DNA of 64,000 nucleotides from Pedobacter jeongneungensis (GTDB lineage: Bacteria > Bacteroidota > Bacteroidia > Sphingobacteriales > Sphingobacteriaceae), in the NCBI RefSeq assembly GCF_000633455.1, contig NZ_AYMG01000020.1, forward strand, positions 1-64,000, in the 5' to 3' direction. Position numbers and translations under genes: made by a program. The notes below the pieces were generated by a model that was given only the letters and a program-made list of their open reading frames with translations, was not told where the DNA came from and did not search any database. Shown piece after piece: positions 1 to 9,400 of this stretch (position 1 is its first letter; each line of letters begins with the position of its first letter).

Positions 1-283
1 GTCATTTCGACTGTAGCGTGCAGATTTTTCATCGGCAGCGAAATGGAGAAATCTTTGAACCTGGTTTAGTAGCATTTTTAAAAGATTTCTCGACTTTGCT
101 GCGCTGCGCTCGAAATGACGAAACTAGTGTAAACTCCACTCGAAGAAGAATTAATAGAGCGATCGTCATTTCGACTGTAGCATGCCGATTTTTCATCGGC
201 AGCAGAATGGAGAAATCTTTGAACCGGGTTTATTAGCATTTTTAACAGATTTCTCGACTTCGCTGCGCTCCGCTCGAAATGAC
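1..283. repeat. Two direct copies of a 119-bp intergenic element with inverted ends
   Basis: Copies lie at 1-119 and 165-283. Each begins GTCATTTCGACTGTAGC and ends CTCGAAATGAC, so the outer ends are inverted (GTCATTTCGA against TCGAAATGAC). Inside each are two further partial inverted segments, AGAAATCTTTGAAC and AGATTTCTCGA. The copies differ by scattered substitutions. The arrangement resembles small non-autonomous palindromic repeats that are common between Bacteroidota genes. No convincing gene lies in bases 1-305; the reading frame that crosses the element is repeat-derived. Confidence 0.75.
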
Positions 284-305
284 GGAACAGTGCTGGTTTG
301 ACTTA

Positions 306-1169
306 CTACCTCGTTAACACCGCCAATTTATGCTTAAACAATTCAATTGTTCTGCCCCAGGCTAATTTTGCAGCAGTTTCATTATACCTGGTAGGAGAGG
401 TATTGTTATTAAACGCATGGTTTACGCCATCGTAGATGTAAATTTTATAATCGATCTTGTTTTCCTTTAAAGCCTGCTCGTACGCTGGTATTCCGGCGTT
501 AATCCGTTCATCCAAACCGCCATAATGTAGCATTACACTGGCTTTAATTTTTAGCACATCGGCAGCATTAGGTTGTGCACCATAATAAGCAACCGCGGCT
601 TGTAGTTTCGGGTCGTTAACAGCCAGTTTATTGGCCATTCCACCGCCCCAGCAAAAACCTACACAACCTACTTTTCCGTTCCCATCTTTACGATTGCGTA
701 GATAATCCAACCCTTTTAAATAATTCTGCAGGTTTTTCTCAGGATCCAATTTGCCGATCAGTTCGCGACCTTTATCTTCATCGGCAGGCGTTCCGCCAAG
801 GGGCGAAAGTGCATCAACACCCAGTGCAATAAAACCTTCGGCAGCAACGCGTTTGGTTACATCAATAATATGCGGATTTAATCCACGGTTTTCATGGATA
901 ACCAATACACTGCCCAAATTCTTTTTGCCTTTTGGTTTTGCAATTACTGCTTTTATTTCGCCATCAGCACCCGGATAGGTAATGTTTTCAACCTCAATAT
1001 CCTCACTGCTAAAATCGGCCGCTGCCGCATAATTGTTTTCGAGCATGGGTAAAATGGTCATGGCCAATGCTGTGCTGCCAGCCAATACAGCCAGCTTTTT
1101 CACAAAATCTTTTCTACCGATCTGGCTATGGGTGTACTCATCGTACAGGTTGATTATTTTCTGGTCCAT
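306..1169 (-). CDS. Secreted dienelactone hydrolase family protein
   Basis: An alpha/beta hydrolase of 287 residues. The nucleophile elbow GFCWGGG has cysteine at residue 173, as in dienelactone hydrolases rather than serine esterases. The other expected members are visible: Glu93 in IHENRG, Asp220 in YGGLD and His251 in GVNHAF. Residues 18-50 (GRK then a hydrophobic stretch ending YAAA) look like an export signal with a single Arg-Lys pair, possibly Tat-like, so the enzyme is probably periplasmic. Dienelactone hydrolases open lactones in chlorocatechol breakdown, but most members of this broad group have unknown substrates, and no aromatic degradation genes lie nearby. It is monocistronic, convergent with nothing on its left. 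The family call is secure; the substrate is not known. Confidence 0.9.
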   Translation of the reverse strand: MDQKIINLYDEYTHSQIGRKDFVKKLAVLAGSTALAMTILPMLENNYAAAADFSSEDIEVENITYPGADGEIKAVIAKPKGKKNLGSVLVIHENRGLNPHIIDVTKRVAAEGFIALGVDALSPLGGTPADEDKGRELIGKLDPEKNLQNYLKGLDYLRNRKDGNGKVGCVGFCWGGGMANKLAVNDPKLQAAVAYYGAQPNAADVLKIKASVMLHYGGLDERINAGIPAYEQALKENKIDYKIYIYDGVNHAFNNNTSPTRYNETAAKLAWGRTIELFKHKLAVLTR

Positions 1170-1230
1170 CTTATTGATTTTGATTTAATTACAAGATAAA
1201 AAAGGGTGTTGAGATTTAACCTAGCGTTAC

Positions 1231-2235
1231 CTAAAAGTTACAATACAGTTCTTCCCATTTTTTAATTAGCTCAACACGGTGTTTGGTATATCGGGGTGTT
1301 AAAAAAGCATTCGACCAGTCATCGTAATTATCGTAAAAGAATTTAAGGAAGAAAATATGAAAGGTAATACCCAGATAAGGAATGGCCTTTAATTCATCAT
1401 CGGTTAATGGTCTTACTTTCTGGTAAGCCTTTAAAAAAGTATCAAAGTCCTTTTCTGCCTGCTCTTTAGTGATCAGGTTATTGAGCTGGTGGAAGAAATA
1501 ATGATTCAGGAAAGTCATTAAATCATTAATCAGGTAACCTTCACCTGCAAAATCGAAATCGAAAAAAGTAATTTTTCCCCTTTCATCAAAGTGGAAGTTT
1601 TTCGGAAAGAAATCGTAATGGCAATAACCATAACTGAATTTAGAGGTGTCAAAATCTTCGAACTTCTTAACTACTTTATCTGCGATATTAGTCAGGTATT
1701 CGAATTCCTCTTGCATTTCAGCAAAATGAGGTTTTAAATCTCGCAAAGGTTCAAATAAGGTGGTTTCTAAGTTGAATACCGGTCTTGGATGGTTCAGTTT
1801 TATTAATGAGGTGGTTTGATGCAATTTGGCGATATCATGTCCTAACTGATTAAGGTGATGATCCTCGAGGTCTAAAATCACTTTCCCTTCGGCATAAGAA
1901 AACAATATGCCATTTCTTAAGCCCTCAATGGCATTAAACTGTTGGATCTGTTTTCCTTCCACATCAGCTATCGGATAAGAAACTGAATTTCCATTTGCTT
2001 TTAAAATGTTGAGCAATTCTACCTCGCCCTCAATTTCGTTCCGTTTTCGGTGTGCATCGCGGTAAATCTTGAAAATGTATTTCTGGCTGTCGTTTTCGAG
2101 AATATAGGTATCACTTACGTTTCTAATGAGTAATCGGCAAGTTGTAGATGGATCTAACTGGTAAGCTTCAATTAAATGAGTTTTTAAAGCAGCGGCTGAT
2201 AAGGTAGAGTATTGTGCTGGGAAAATGTTCTGCAT
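1231..2235 (-). CDS. APH-type phosphotransferase (choline/homoserine kinase-like)
   Basis: A 334-residue protein with the aminoglycoside phosphotransferase fold. Visible motifs are the N-lobe lysine in YIFKIYR (about residue 56), the catalytic loop CHYDFFPKNF (His206, Asp208, Asn213) and the metal-binding Asp in FFDFDFAGEGY (about 226). This group includes homoserine kinase-like and choline/ethanolamine kinase-like enzymes that transfer phosphate from ATP to a small hydroxylated substrate. No signal peptide is present, so it acts in the cytoplasm. It stands alone, 61 bases upstream of the dienelactone hydrolase on the same strand. It is unlikely to confer antibiotic resistance, because chromosomal Bacteroidota paralogues of this length are usually metabolic. 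The substrate cannot be told from sequence. Confidence 0.85.
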   Translation of the reverse strand: MQNIFPAQYSTLSAAALKTHLIEAYQLDPSTTCRLLIRNVSDTYILENDSQKYIFKIYRDAHRKRNEIEGEVELLNILKANGNSVSYPIADVEGKQIQQFNAIEGLRNGILFSYAEGKVILDLEDHHLNQLGHDIAKLHQTTSLIKLNHPRPVFNLETTLFEPLRDLKPHFAEMQEEFEYLTNIADKVVKKFEDFDTSKFSYGYCHYDFFPKNFHFDERGKITFFDFDFAGEGYLINDLMTFLNHYFFHQLNNLITKEQAEKDFDTFLKAYQKVRPLTDDELKAIPYLGITFHIFFLKFFYDNYDDWSNAFLTPRYTKHRVELIKKWEELYCNF

Positions 2236-2345
2236 GATGTTGGCTTTGGCGTTTTCAAATATAAATTTTCAAAACGACATCTTAGCCGTTAATTAAGACT
2301 ATCTTACTCATCTTAGGCACGTTGTTTTAGGATTAACTTAATCTG

Positions 2346-2939
2346 TTGGAAAAAAAATTTGATTGCCTGATCGATAGTTTTATCGAAGATAAAGTTGGGA
2401 TTGCAGAGGATTTTTTAAGTGTCTCTTTAGCTGCTCACCTTAAAGATAACCTGATTGCTTTATTTGAAAATAAAAAACTCTTAAATGCGGGGGTGGGGAA
2501 TGATATGGTTATTAATCAGGATAAACTGATCAGGAGCGATGTGATTTATTGGTTAGACAGAAAGCATGAGGATGAGTATGAAAATGATTTTTTTGATCTG
2601 ATGGACGAATTTGTGATTTATTTGAACCGTACCTGTTATACGGGGATTACAGGTTACGAATTTCACTATACCCTTTACGAACCGGGTACTTTTTATAAAA
2701 AGCATATCGATCAGTTCCAAAACAATGGAAGCAGGCAATATTCAATGATTATGTATTTAAATGTCGGTTGGAAAGTGGAAGATGGCGGAGAGTTGCGCAT
2801 TTATCATGCTAATGAAACGCAGAATATCCCACCCAATAACGGCAAAAGCGTTTTCTTTAAAAGTTCTGATCTGGCACACGAGGTGCTGCTCACCAATACA
2901 AAGCGGATGAGCATTACGGGTTGGTTAAAAATCGGCTAA
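2346..2939 (+). CDS. 2-oxoglutarate/Fe(II) dioxygenase, prolyl 4-hydroxylase type
   Basis: A 197-residue protein that uses a TTG start, no ATG being suitably placed. The double-stranded beta-helix core is visible: the iron ligands are His120 and Asp122 in YKKHIDQF and His178 in LAHEVLL, and Arg187 in TKRMSITGW is the 2-oxoglutarate ligand. This is the prolyl-4-hydroxylase alpha-subunit-like branch, whose bacterial members hydroxylate proline or lysine in proteins or small peptides. It lacks a signal peptide, so it is cytoplasmic. The last 15 bases overlap the end of the LytTR regulator gene on the opposite strand, which makes the two genes convergent. The target protein is unknown. Confidence 0.88.
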   Translation: MEKKFDCLIDSFIEDKVGIAEDFLSVSLAAHLKDNLIALFENKKLLNAGVGNDMVINQDKLIRSDVIYWLDRKHEDEYENDFFDLMDEFVIYLNRTCYTGITGYEFHYTLYEPGTFYKKHIDQFQNNGSRQYSMIMYLNVGWKVEDGGELRIYHANETQNIPPNNGKSVFFKSSDLAHEVLLTNTKRMSITGWLKIG

Positions 2940-3668
2940 TGGCTGATCTTCAATATTGAGGAGTTGTTTAATAATGCCTTTAAAGTTTTTACCAATAGGT
3001 ACCTCCTGACCGTTTTTAAGCACAATAGTATTGCCCTCAAGATAATCGACGTATTTTTTATTGAGGATAAAAGATTTGTGGATCCGGATAAAATCGGATG
3101 ACAGCTGTTCTTCAAAACTGCTCAATGTTCTTGGCGTGAGCAAAAATTCCAGGTCCTTCCAAACTTTTACATAATTACCCAGGCTCTCCAAAAACTGTAT
3201 TTCTTCAATTTTGATCAAAATATGCTTTTTATCTACTTTGAGTGAAATCTGTGCTTCGTTTTTGGATATTGTTTTCTCGATATCGGCAGTGCCTAAGTTT
3301 TGTTTTTTAAGCTGGTAAAGTTCCATTGCACGGTTAACCGCTTTCAAAAAACGATCGAGCCTGAATGGTTTTAAAAGGTAATCGCAAACAGCCAGGTCGA
3401 AACTTTCTAGCGCATATTCTTCATATGCAGAAGTGATGATTACAATTGGTTTATGCTGTAATGTTCTCAAAAAATCAAGTCCATTTAATTTCGGCATTCT
3501 GATATCAAGGAAGATCAGGTCCACCTGTTGTTTGCTCAAAAAATCTAATGCTTCTGTAGCACGATAACAATGTCCCGCTATAGTAAGAAAAGGGATATCT
3601 TTTGCATATTCGGTTATTACGCCATGTGCGAGTGGTTCATCATCTACAATTAAGCAACGTAAGCTCAT
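2925..3668 (-). CDS. LytTR family response regulator
   Basis: A 247-residue two-component regulator. Residues 3-120 form the receiver domain, with the acidic pair at 9-10 (VDDEP), phospho-acceptor Asp55 in FLDIRMP and the conserved Lys in LLKPF. Residues about 145-240 form a LytTR DNA-binding domain (motifs ILIKIEEIQFLES and RIHKSFILNKKYVD). It overlaps the histidine kinase fragment upstream by four bases (ATGA), showing translational coupling with its cognate kinase. LytTR/LytS pairs are abundant in Bacteroidota and commonly regulate adjacent or membrane-stress genes. Its kinase appears interrupted, so phosphorylation of this regulator may be impaired or depend on another kinase. Confidence 0.95.
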   Translation of the reverse strand: MSLRCLIVDDEPLAHGVITEYAKDIPFLTIAGHCYRATEALDFLSKQQVDLIFLDIRMPKLNGLDFLRTLQHKPIVIITSAYEEYALESFDLAVCDYLLKPFRLDRFLKAVNRAMELYQLKKQNLGTADIEKTISKNEAQISLKVDKKHILIKIEEIQFLESLGNYVKVWKDLEFLLTPRTLSSFEEQLSSDFIRIHKSFILNKKYVDYLEGNTIVLKNGQEVPIGKNFKGIIKQLLNIEDQPLADF

Positions 3669-4507
3669 GCCAGTTGGAGTTTAAGTTCTGCTTTAAAGAT
3701 ATTACCAATTGTGGTGATATGCAATGTGAAATGGTTAGGATAGAGTAATTCGAGCCTTTTTCTCAAATTATCGAGGCCGATTCCTTTAGTTTTATTTACT
3801 TCTTCGGGATCAAATGAGTTTTCGCAGGTGAAAGTGATTGTAGTATCATTGCTTACTAATAAAAGCTTCAATATAGCAGTATCTTCGGCAGGTTCTATAC
3901 CATGTTTAAAAGCATTTTCAATAAAAACAATGAGCAGGAGTGGTGCGATATCAATCTGATCGTTACCAACCTGTTGATCAAACTCAAAATGCAGGGTTTT
4001 CCGTAAACGGATCTGTTGCAATTGGATGTAATCTTCAATATAATCCAGCTCCTGCGAAAGTTTAACCGTTTTTTCTTGTCCTTTGTAAATGGTATAACGC
4101 ATCAGATCAGATAACTGTAGAATACTTTCTGGTGTTTTCTCCGATTTTTGGAGACTTAATGCATACAGGTTATTCAGCGTATTGAAGAAAAAATGCGGAT
4201 TAAGCTGTTGCCTTAATAAATCAAGTTCATTTTGTGATTTTTCTTTTTCCAGTGCTAAAATTCTATTGTTCTGTTTTCCCCATTGCAAAGCTAAAACCAC
4301 AGGCAAACTGATGAGCATAATGGCAAAAGCGCCGAAAGCATTTTCGAGCTCGAATGGATTTTGTACGAATATGCTCCGTCCGAACACCGTATTAATAGGG
4401 AGTGAAATTAACAATTGTGCCAATAATGGATAAAGGATGGCAATGGTGGCAGAAAGTGTTAAGAGGTATATTAACAATCCTTTTTCTTTCAGGATTTTAG
4501 ATGCCAA
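3665..4507 (-). CDS. LytS-type sensor histidine kinase, C-terminal part (split gene)
   Basis: This 280-residue segment carries the end of the sensor membrane region (two hydrophobic segments in residues 11-75), a short coiled linker (ALEKEKSQNELDLLRQQ) and the His_kinase motif QLNPHFFFNTLNNL with phospho-accepting His105, followed by a HATPase domain (FIENAFKHG, GIGLDNLRKRL). The only available start is TTG at 4505-4507. The same reading frame continues upstream for 13 codons to a TAG at 4547-4549 and then runs on through the 204-residue membrane protein at 4547-5161. The two pieces are therefore halves of one gene of about 498 codons. The C-terminal half may still be made from the TTG, but without its upstream helices. 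Confidence 0.85.
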   Translation of the reverse strand: MASKILKEKGLLIYLLTLSATIAILYPLLAQLLISLPINTVFGRSIFVQNPFELENAFGAFAIMLISLPVVLALQWGKQNNRILALEKEKSQNELDLLRQQLNPHFFFNTLNNLYALSLQKSEKTPESILQLSDLMRYTIYKGQEKTVKLSQELDYIEDYIQLQQIRLRKTLHFEFDQQVGNDQIDIAPLLLIVFIENAFKHGIEPAEDTAILKLLLVSNDTTITFTCENSFDPEEVNKTKGIGLDNLRKRLELLYPNHFTLHITTIGNIFKAELKLQLA

Positions 4508-4546
4508 AAACCGGCTGTTGATGAAGAAAAGCAGGTATCCGCAAAG

Positions 4547-5161
4547 CTACATGATCAGGAATTGTGAAAAGAAAGCCAGAAAAGTGCCAAAATTGTGAAG
4601 CAGCATTTTAGCATCAAACTCAAAACCTACCAGTCGGAACCCTTTTCTTTGATAAATGGGATTTTCTAAACTCGAAACTGCCATAACCGAAATGGTTGCC
4701 GCTAATAATATAATGGTAATGAGTACCGCATTCTCCAGGCCGATTTTCTTGATCCATTTAATGTGCTGTACTTTTTTCTGGTAATATTGATTGGCAATTA
4801 ACATCAGTTCTAGCGTAATTGCTGCCAAAGCTGTTGAAATAAAAACAGTATGGTCAAGCTTCGCAATTTGCAGGTAGAATGCAACATCAGTAAAAAGCGG
4901 AAGCAGGATGAAGAAGCAAGTACACCAGTGGGCAATGTATCGATTTCGAATGAGTATGTTTTTTAGTCTGACTTTAAGAAAAGAAAAAACTAGTACAGGG
5001 AGCAAACAAAAGCCCAAAGCCAAAATGCAGCTGGCATAGTTAAGCCAAATTTTGCTGGTTAAGTTGTAAGTATTAAATATAGCTATCCACAACAAAAGGC
5101 CAAGAAATATGAAAAAGTCTTGGTACTTATAATTGTAGTTGAAATTTTTTGTACTGGGCAT
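4547..5161 (-). CDS. LytS-type sensor histidine kinase, N-terminal membrane part (ends at in-frame TAG)
   Basis: A 204-residue, almost wholly hydrophobic protein with about six membrane segments and no recognised enzymatic domain. It ends inside what reads as a seventh helix: the last residues are FFSQFLIM, then TAG, then LCGYLLFFINSRFL in the same frame. Bacteroidota LytS-type kinases normally have multi-helix N-terminal sensor regions fused to the His_kinase domain, so this is the missing half of the kinase at 3665-4507. A Gln or Tyr codon changed to TAG would explain it. A sequencing error or natural amber suppression cannot be excluded from the sequence alone. Confidence 0.75.
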   Translation of the reverse strand: MPSTKNFNYNYKYQDFFIFLGLLLWIAIFNTYNLTSKIWLNYASCILALGFCLLPVLVFSFLKVRLKNILIRNRYIAHWCTCFFILLPLFTDVAFYLQIAKLDHTVFISTALAAITLELMLIANQYYQKKVQHIKWIKKIGLENAVLITIILLAATISVMAVSSLENPIYQRKGFRLVGFEFDAKMLLHNFGTFLAFFSQFLIM

Positions 5162-5514
5162 TTTGTTAAATAGGATATATTATTTAAAAGATGTCATCCT
5201 GAGTGGAGTTGAAGGACAATCTTTTTTAATTGATTTAATTGTGTGGGGCTTCGACTCCGTCGCCGTAGTCTGTGTCCCCACAGACCACTTTTTCCCATCG
5301 CCATGGTTCGTGTCTCCACGAACCATTTTTATTGTTTTAAAATTAAGAAACTTTGCAGGTTGCTTAAAATATAGATGATGAAAGGCCTGTTTTTCATGAC
5401 GAAAGGAATATCAGGTTATTTTTTCCTTTCATCATCATTTCAGCTTCCTTCGTCACTTAAATTTAACAGATCGGTTTAGCCTGTATAATTTGCGTCCATC
5501 TTATATTAGAAAAT
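5162..5514. other. Intergenic stretch with two hairpins
   Basis: This 353-base divergent region separates the kinase and ABC transporter genes. It contains two near-adjacent hairpins. The first is GTCTGTG-tccc-CACAGAC at 5268-5285. The second is ATGGTTCGTG-tctc-CACGAACCAT at 5303-5326, followed by a T run. They share the same design, so they look like copies of one repeat family. The region also starts with TGTCATCCTGAG near 5192, a motif that recurs in inverted form at 10007-10016. No protein-coding gene is convincing here. Confidence 0.6.
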
Positions 5515-6414
5515 ATGGCACGGCTTAAAATACAGCAACTTACAAAATCTTATCAAAATGGTGTAAAGGCCCTTGATGATATTACGTTGAACATCACCAA
5601 CGGCATGTTTGGTTTATTGGGCCCAAATGGAGCGGGTAAATCATCGCTCATGCGCACACTCGCTACTTTGCAAATGCCGGATGCGGGACAGATCCATTTT
5701 GATGGAAATGATGTACTGCAAAATCCTCAGAAAATGCGGAATAAGTTGGGTTATTTACCACAGGACTTTGGTGTTTATCCTAAAGTTTCAGCTTTTGATC
5801 TCTTAAGCCACCTGGCGGTTTTAAAAGGTCTGCAAAATAAGAACGAGAGAAAAGAGCAGGTGCTTTCACTCTTGCAACAAACCAATTTATTTGAAGTAAG
5901 GAAAAGATCAGTCAGCACTTTTTCCGGCGGCATGAGGCAGCGATTTGGCATTGCACAGGCACTATTGGGCAATCCACAGCTCATCATTGTCGATGAGCCT
6001 ACTGCTGGCCTTGATCCGCAGGAGCGTAACCGTTTCCATGATCTTTTAAATGAAATAGGAGAAGATCGGGTAGTAATCTTATCTACCCATATTGTAGAGG
6101 ATGTGAATGATCTTTGCCCCGAAATGGCAGTGATGGCCAGTGGTAAGCTGATTTTACAAGGCAAACCTGCTGAATTAACCCAAAACTTAAACGGGAAAAT
6201 CTGGCGGAAGGTAATCGATAAGGTAGATTTAACTTCATATTCGTCTGCATTTAATGTGATCTCTACTAAAATTATTTCAGGTAAATTACATGTATTTGTA
6301 CTCGCAGATCATATCCCTGCCACTGGTTTCGAAACTGTATACCCTGGTTTGGAAGATGTTTACTTCTCTTCATTATTTAGTTCGATTAATCAAAATGTGG
6401 AGGAAAAGTCATGA
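5515..6414 (+). CDS. ABC transporter ATP-binding protein
   Basis: A 299-residue ATPase subunit. Walker A is GPNGAGKSS (about residues 39-47), the signature is FSGGMRQR, Walker B is LIIVDEPTAGLDP and the switch histidine is in LSTHIVED. The region after residue 215 is the variable C-terminal extension seen in CcmA/ABC-2 type exporters. It ends in ATGA, overlapping the start of the large permease by four bases, so the two form one transporter and are translationally coupled. It energises export through the ABC-2-type membrane domain of its partner. The substrate is not evident. Confidence 0.95.
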   Translation: MARLKIQQLTKSYQNGVKALDDITLNITNGMFGLLGPNGAGKSSLMRTLATLQMPDAGQIHFDGNDVLQNPQKMRNKLGYLPQDFGVYPKVSAFDLLSHLAVLKGLQNKNERKEQVLSLLQQTNLFEVRKRSVSTFSGGMRQRFGIAQALLGNPQLIIVDEPTAGLDPQERNRFHDLLNEIGEDRVVILSTHIVEDVNDLCPEMAVMASGKLILQGKPAELTQNLNGKIWRKVIDKVDLTSYSSAFNVISTKIISGKLHVFVLADHIPATGFETVYPGLEDVYFSSLFSSINQNVEEKS

Positions 6415-9400
6415 TACTAGATTTACTAAAGTTTGAATTGAAATATCATTTCGGGCAGATTTCTTTCAAAGTGGCAGCGCTTTTGTTTTTTGTACTGGGC
6501 TTTTTTTGCGTAGTACAAGGTGGTTTTGGTTCAGAAGAAGTGCATAAGAATTCACCTTACGTAATTACCAATATTATAGCCTTGCTTTCGCTTTTCTCCA
6601 TTTTTTCGGGAACATTATTTAGTGCTAATGTAGTATTGAGAGATGCGATGTACAGGATGGAAGCTGTTATTTTTACAACCTCAGTTAAAAAAACGCCTTA
6701 TTTTTCTGTGAGGCTTATAGGCTTACTTATTGCAGTTTTCAGCCTATTTGTACTCGTTACCTTAGGTATTTATACAGGAACCTTTTTTATTGATGCTGAT
6801 CGTTTAGGACCGTTTCATATTACTTATTTCTTACAGCCACTCCTAATCTTTGCACTGCCAAATGTATTGTTCTCGGCCGGAATTCTATTTTGTACCGCTA
6901 TATTAACCAAAAGTGTTAGAACGATTTACGTAGCGGGCGTGTTGATCTATATTTTATACATGCTGGCTTCGATATTCGGAAATTCTCCCTTGCTGGCCAC
7001 TTCCACAATGAAAGCAAGTAGCCCGGATATTTTGCCTTTATTGCTTGATCCTTTTGCCCTTGCTTCGTTTTTTGGAGAAACCAGAACCTGGACGGATGTG
7101 CAACGCAATCAGCAATTATTCTCTTTACAGGGTGCGTTTTTGTTTAACAGGTTGCTGTGGATTGGGATAACCGCTTTAATTACATTTGTCACTTACCGGT
7201 TATTCCATTTTCGGTTGGAACACCAGCGTCGGGTAAAGTTAAAAACGGTTAAATCAGAACATGTTGATTTTATTCCATATCGTGTATTTAGGGTTTGGCC
7301 GAATGGTTTCCGGTATGATTTCAATACCTTCAAAGCCCGGTTTAAATTTGAAATGATATTTCTCTTTAAGAATATCCCCATTATGGTGATGCTTTTACTC
7401 TGGGTGTTTTTGTATGGTGTAGAATTAAAAGATCAATTGTTCAGTGGGGTTTACGGTATCCATAGTTGTCCCGCAACCGGTATTATTATCGAAGAAATGC
7501 GTTCGATGAAATTCGGACTGATCCTGATTTTATTTTATGCTGCAGAAACCATGAGCAGGGAAAAATCGGTAAATATTCACTCGTTAATTTATAGCACTCC
7601 TGTACAAAATTCAGCATTATGGATGGCCAAGACTTTGAGTCTTTTTACATTGGTTTTTATCCTCGTTACGTTAAATATTGTTATCGGTATTCTTTTACAG
7701 GTTAGCCACGGTTATTTCCACATCGAATTGCCTTTGTATTTAACATTATACTATTACAGTGCCTTCCCGATGTTGCTTTTTGTAGTGCTCATTATTTTTA
7801 TTCAGAATTTAAGCACGAATAAATACCTCGGCATGGTATTAAGTATGGTTGTTGTTTTTCTGATTTCTTATGCGGAAAGGTTTGGGGTCTCGCATTATCT
7901 CTTCCGCTTTGCAACCGTTCCAGATCTGCTTCACTCTTATTTCAACGGTTTTGGTTATTACGCCAATGCATTTAATTGGTATATGCTGTATTGGACTGCC
8001 TTTGCTGCAATTATTGCTGTTTTAACTATTGGAATGTGGCAGCGCAGTATCGAAGTAAAGGTTCTTGAAAGATTTAGGTTAATTGCTAAAAGCCTGAAGC
8101 AGTATAAATGGATTGTTGCTTTTGCATTGTTGACCTGGGTTTCCTGCGGCACCTTTATTTACCATCAAACCAATATTATCGGAAAGTATCAAAATAAAGA
8201 AGCACAATTAGCATGGAGACTGGGTTACGAAAAGAGATATAAATCAATGGCAGCTTTGCCACAACCGATAATAAAATCGGTTAAAACCATTGTCGATCTG
8301 TATCCAGGTGAAGGCCAATATACCGTTAAAGGTACTTATCTGTTAAAAAATGAAACAACTTTACCCATTTCTAAAATATGGATTTCAGTCAACCCCGCTG
8401 TAAACTCATTTTCAGTTGACGTAGCTGGAGGTGACAAAAGCGAAATAGATGAGCGCTATAATCAGCAGTTTATTACACTGAAAACTTCCTTGAAACCGAA
8501 CGAGGAACTAAAAATGAATTTTTCCTTTGAAATTATCCGCTCTGGATTTACCACTTTTGATAGTGAAAATTCTATCGTTAAAAATGGAACTTATATCGAA
8601 CTGGAAAAATTTGTTCCCCAATTGGGTTATAGCTATAATTTTGAAAGCGATGATAAACAAGAACGAAAAAAAGCAGGCTTAGCTGAAATTGCCAATAAAC
8701 CAGATTATGGAAATACTTACGAACTGATTGATTTAGAAACCATCATTTCAACTGAAGCAGATCAAAGGGTAATCACAGTTGGCGAATTAGAAAAAGAATG
8801 GACGGCCAGTAACCGTAGATATTTTAAATACAAAACGGCTCAACCGATAAATTTCATGTTTGCCTTAAGCAGTGCAAAATATGCGTTTAAAAAAGAAAAG
8901 TATGGGGAAATAGATTTGAGTATTTATTATCAACCCGGGCAAGAATATAACCTGAAAAGCATGTTTAAGGGTGTTAAGGATGCTATAGATTATGGCTGTA
9001 AAAAATTTGCGAAATATCCGCTTAAGCACTTAACCATCGCCGAAATTCCACAATATAAAGGTGCGGCAACAGCTTATCCGGGTGTGGTTTTTAGCGCCGA
9101 GAACATTAATTTTCTTGGTAATTATAGCCAGAACGGCACTATTGATCAAAGTTACGCCATTGCCGCACACGAAACGGCTCACCAGTGGTGGGCAAATATA
9201 TTGGCTCCTGTTGATGGGGAGGGTTACGCCATGCTTACCGAGTCGCTTGCTAAATACACTGAAAATGTGCTGATTGAAAAAACGTTTGGTAAAATGTATT
9301 TGCGGAAATACCTCGCTTATGATAATAACCTCTATTTTTTAAACCGGAACAACAGCGAAAAAGAATTGCCACTGGCCAAAACTTTAGATCAGTCTTATGT

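Noticed and set aside
18..236. 72-codon frame across the first repeats
   Set aside because: It is a translation of the two repeat copies.
5139..5378. 79-codon frame upstream of the ABC transporter
   Set aside because: It crosses two hairpin repeats and lacks any domain.
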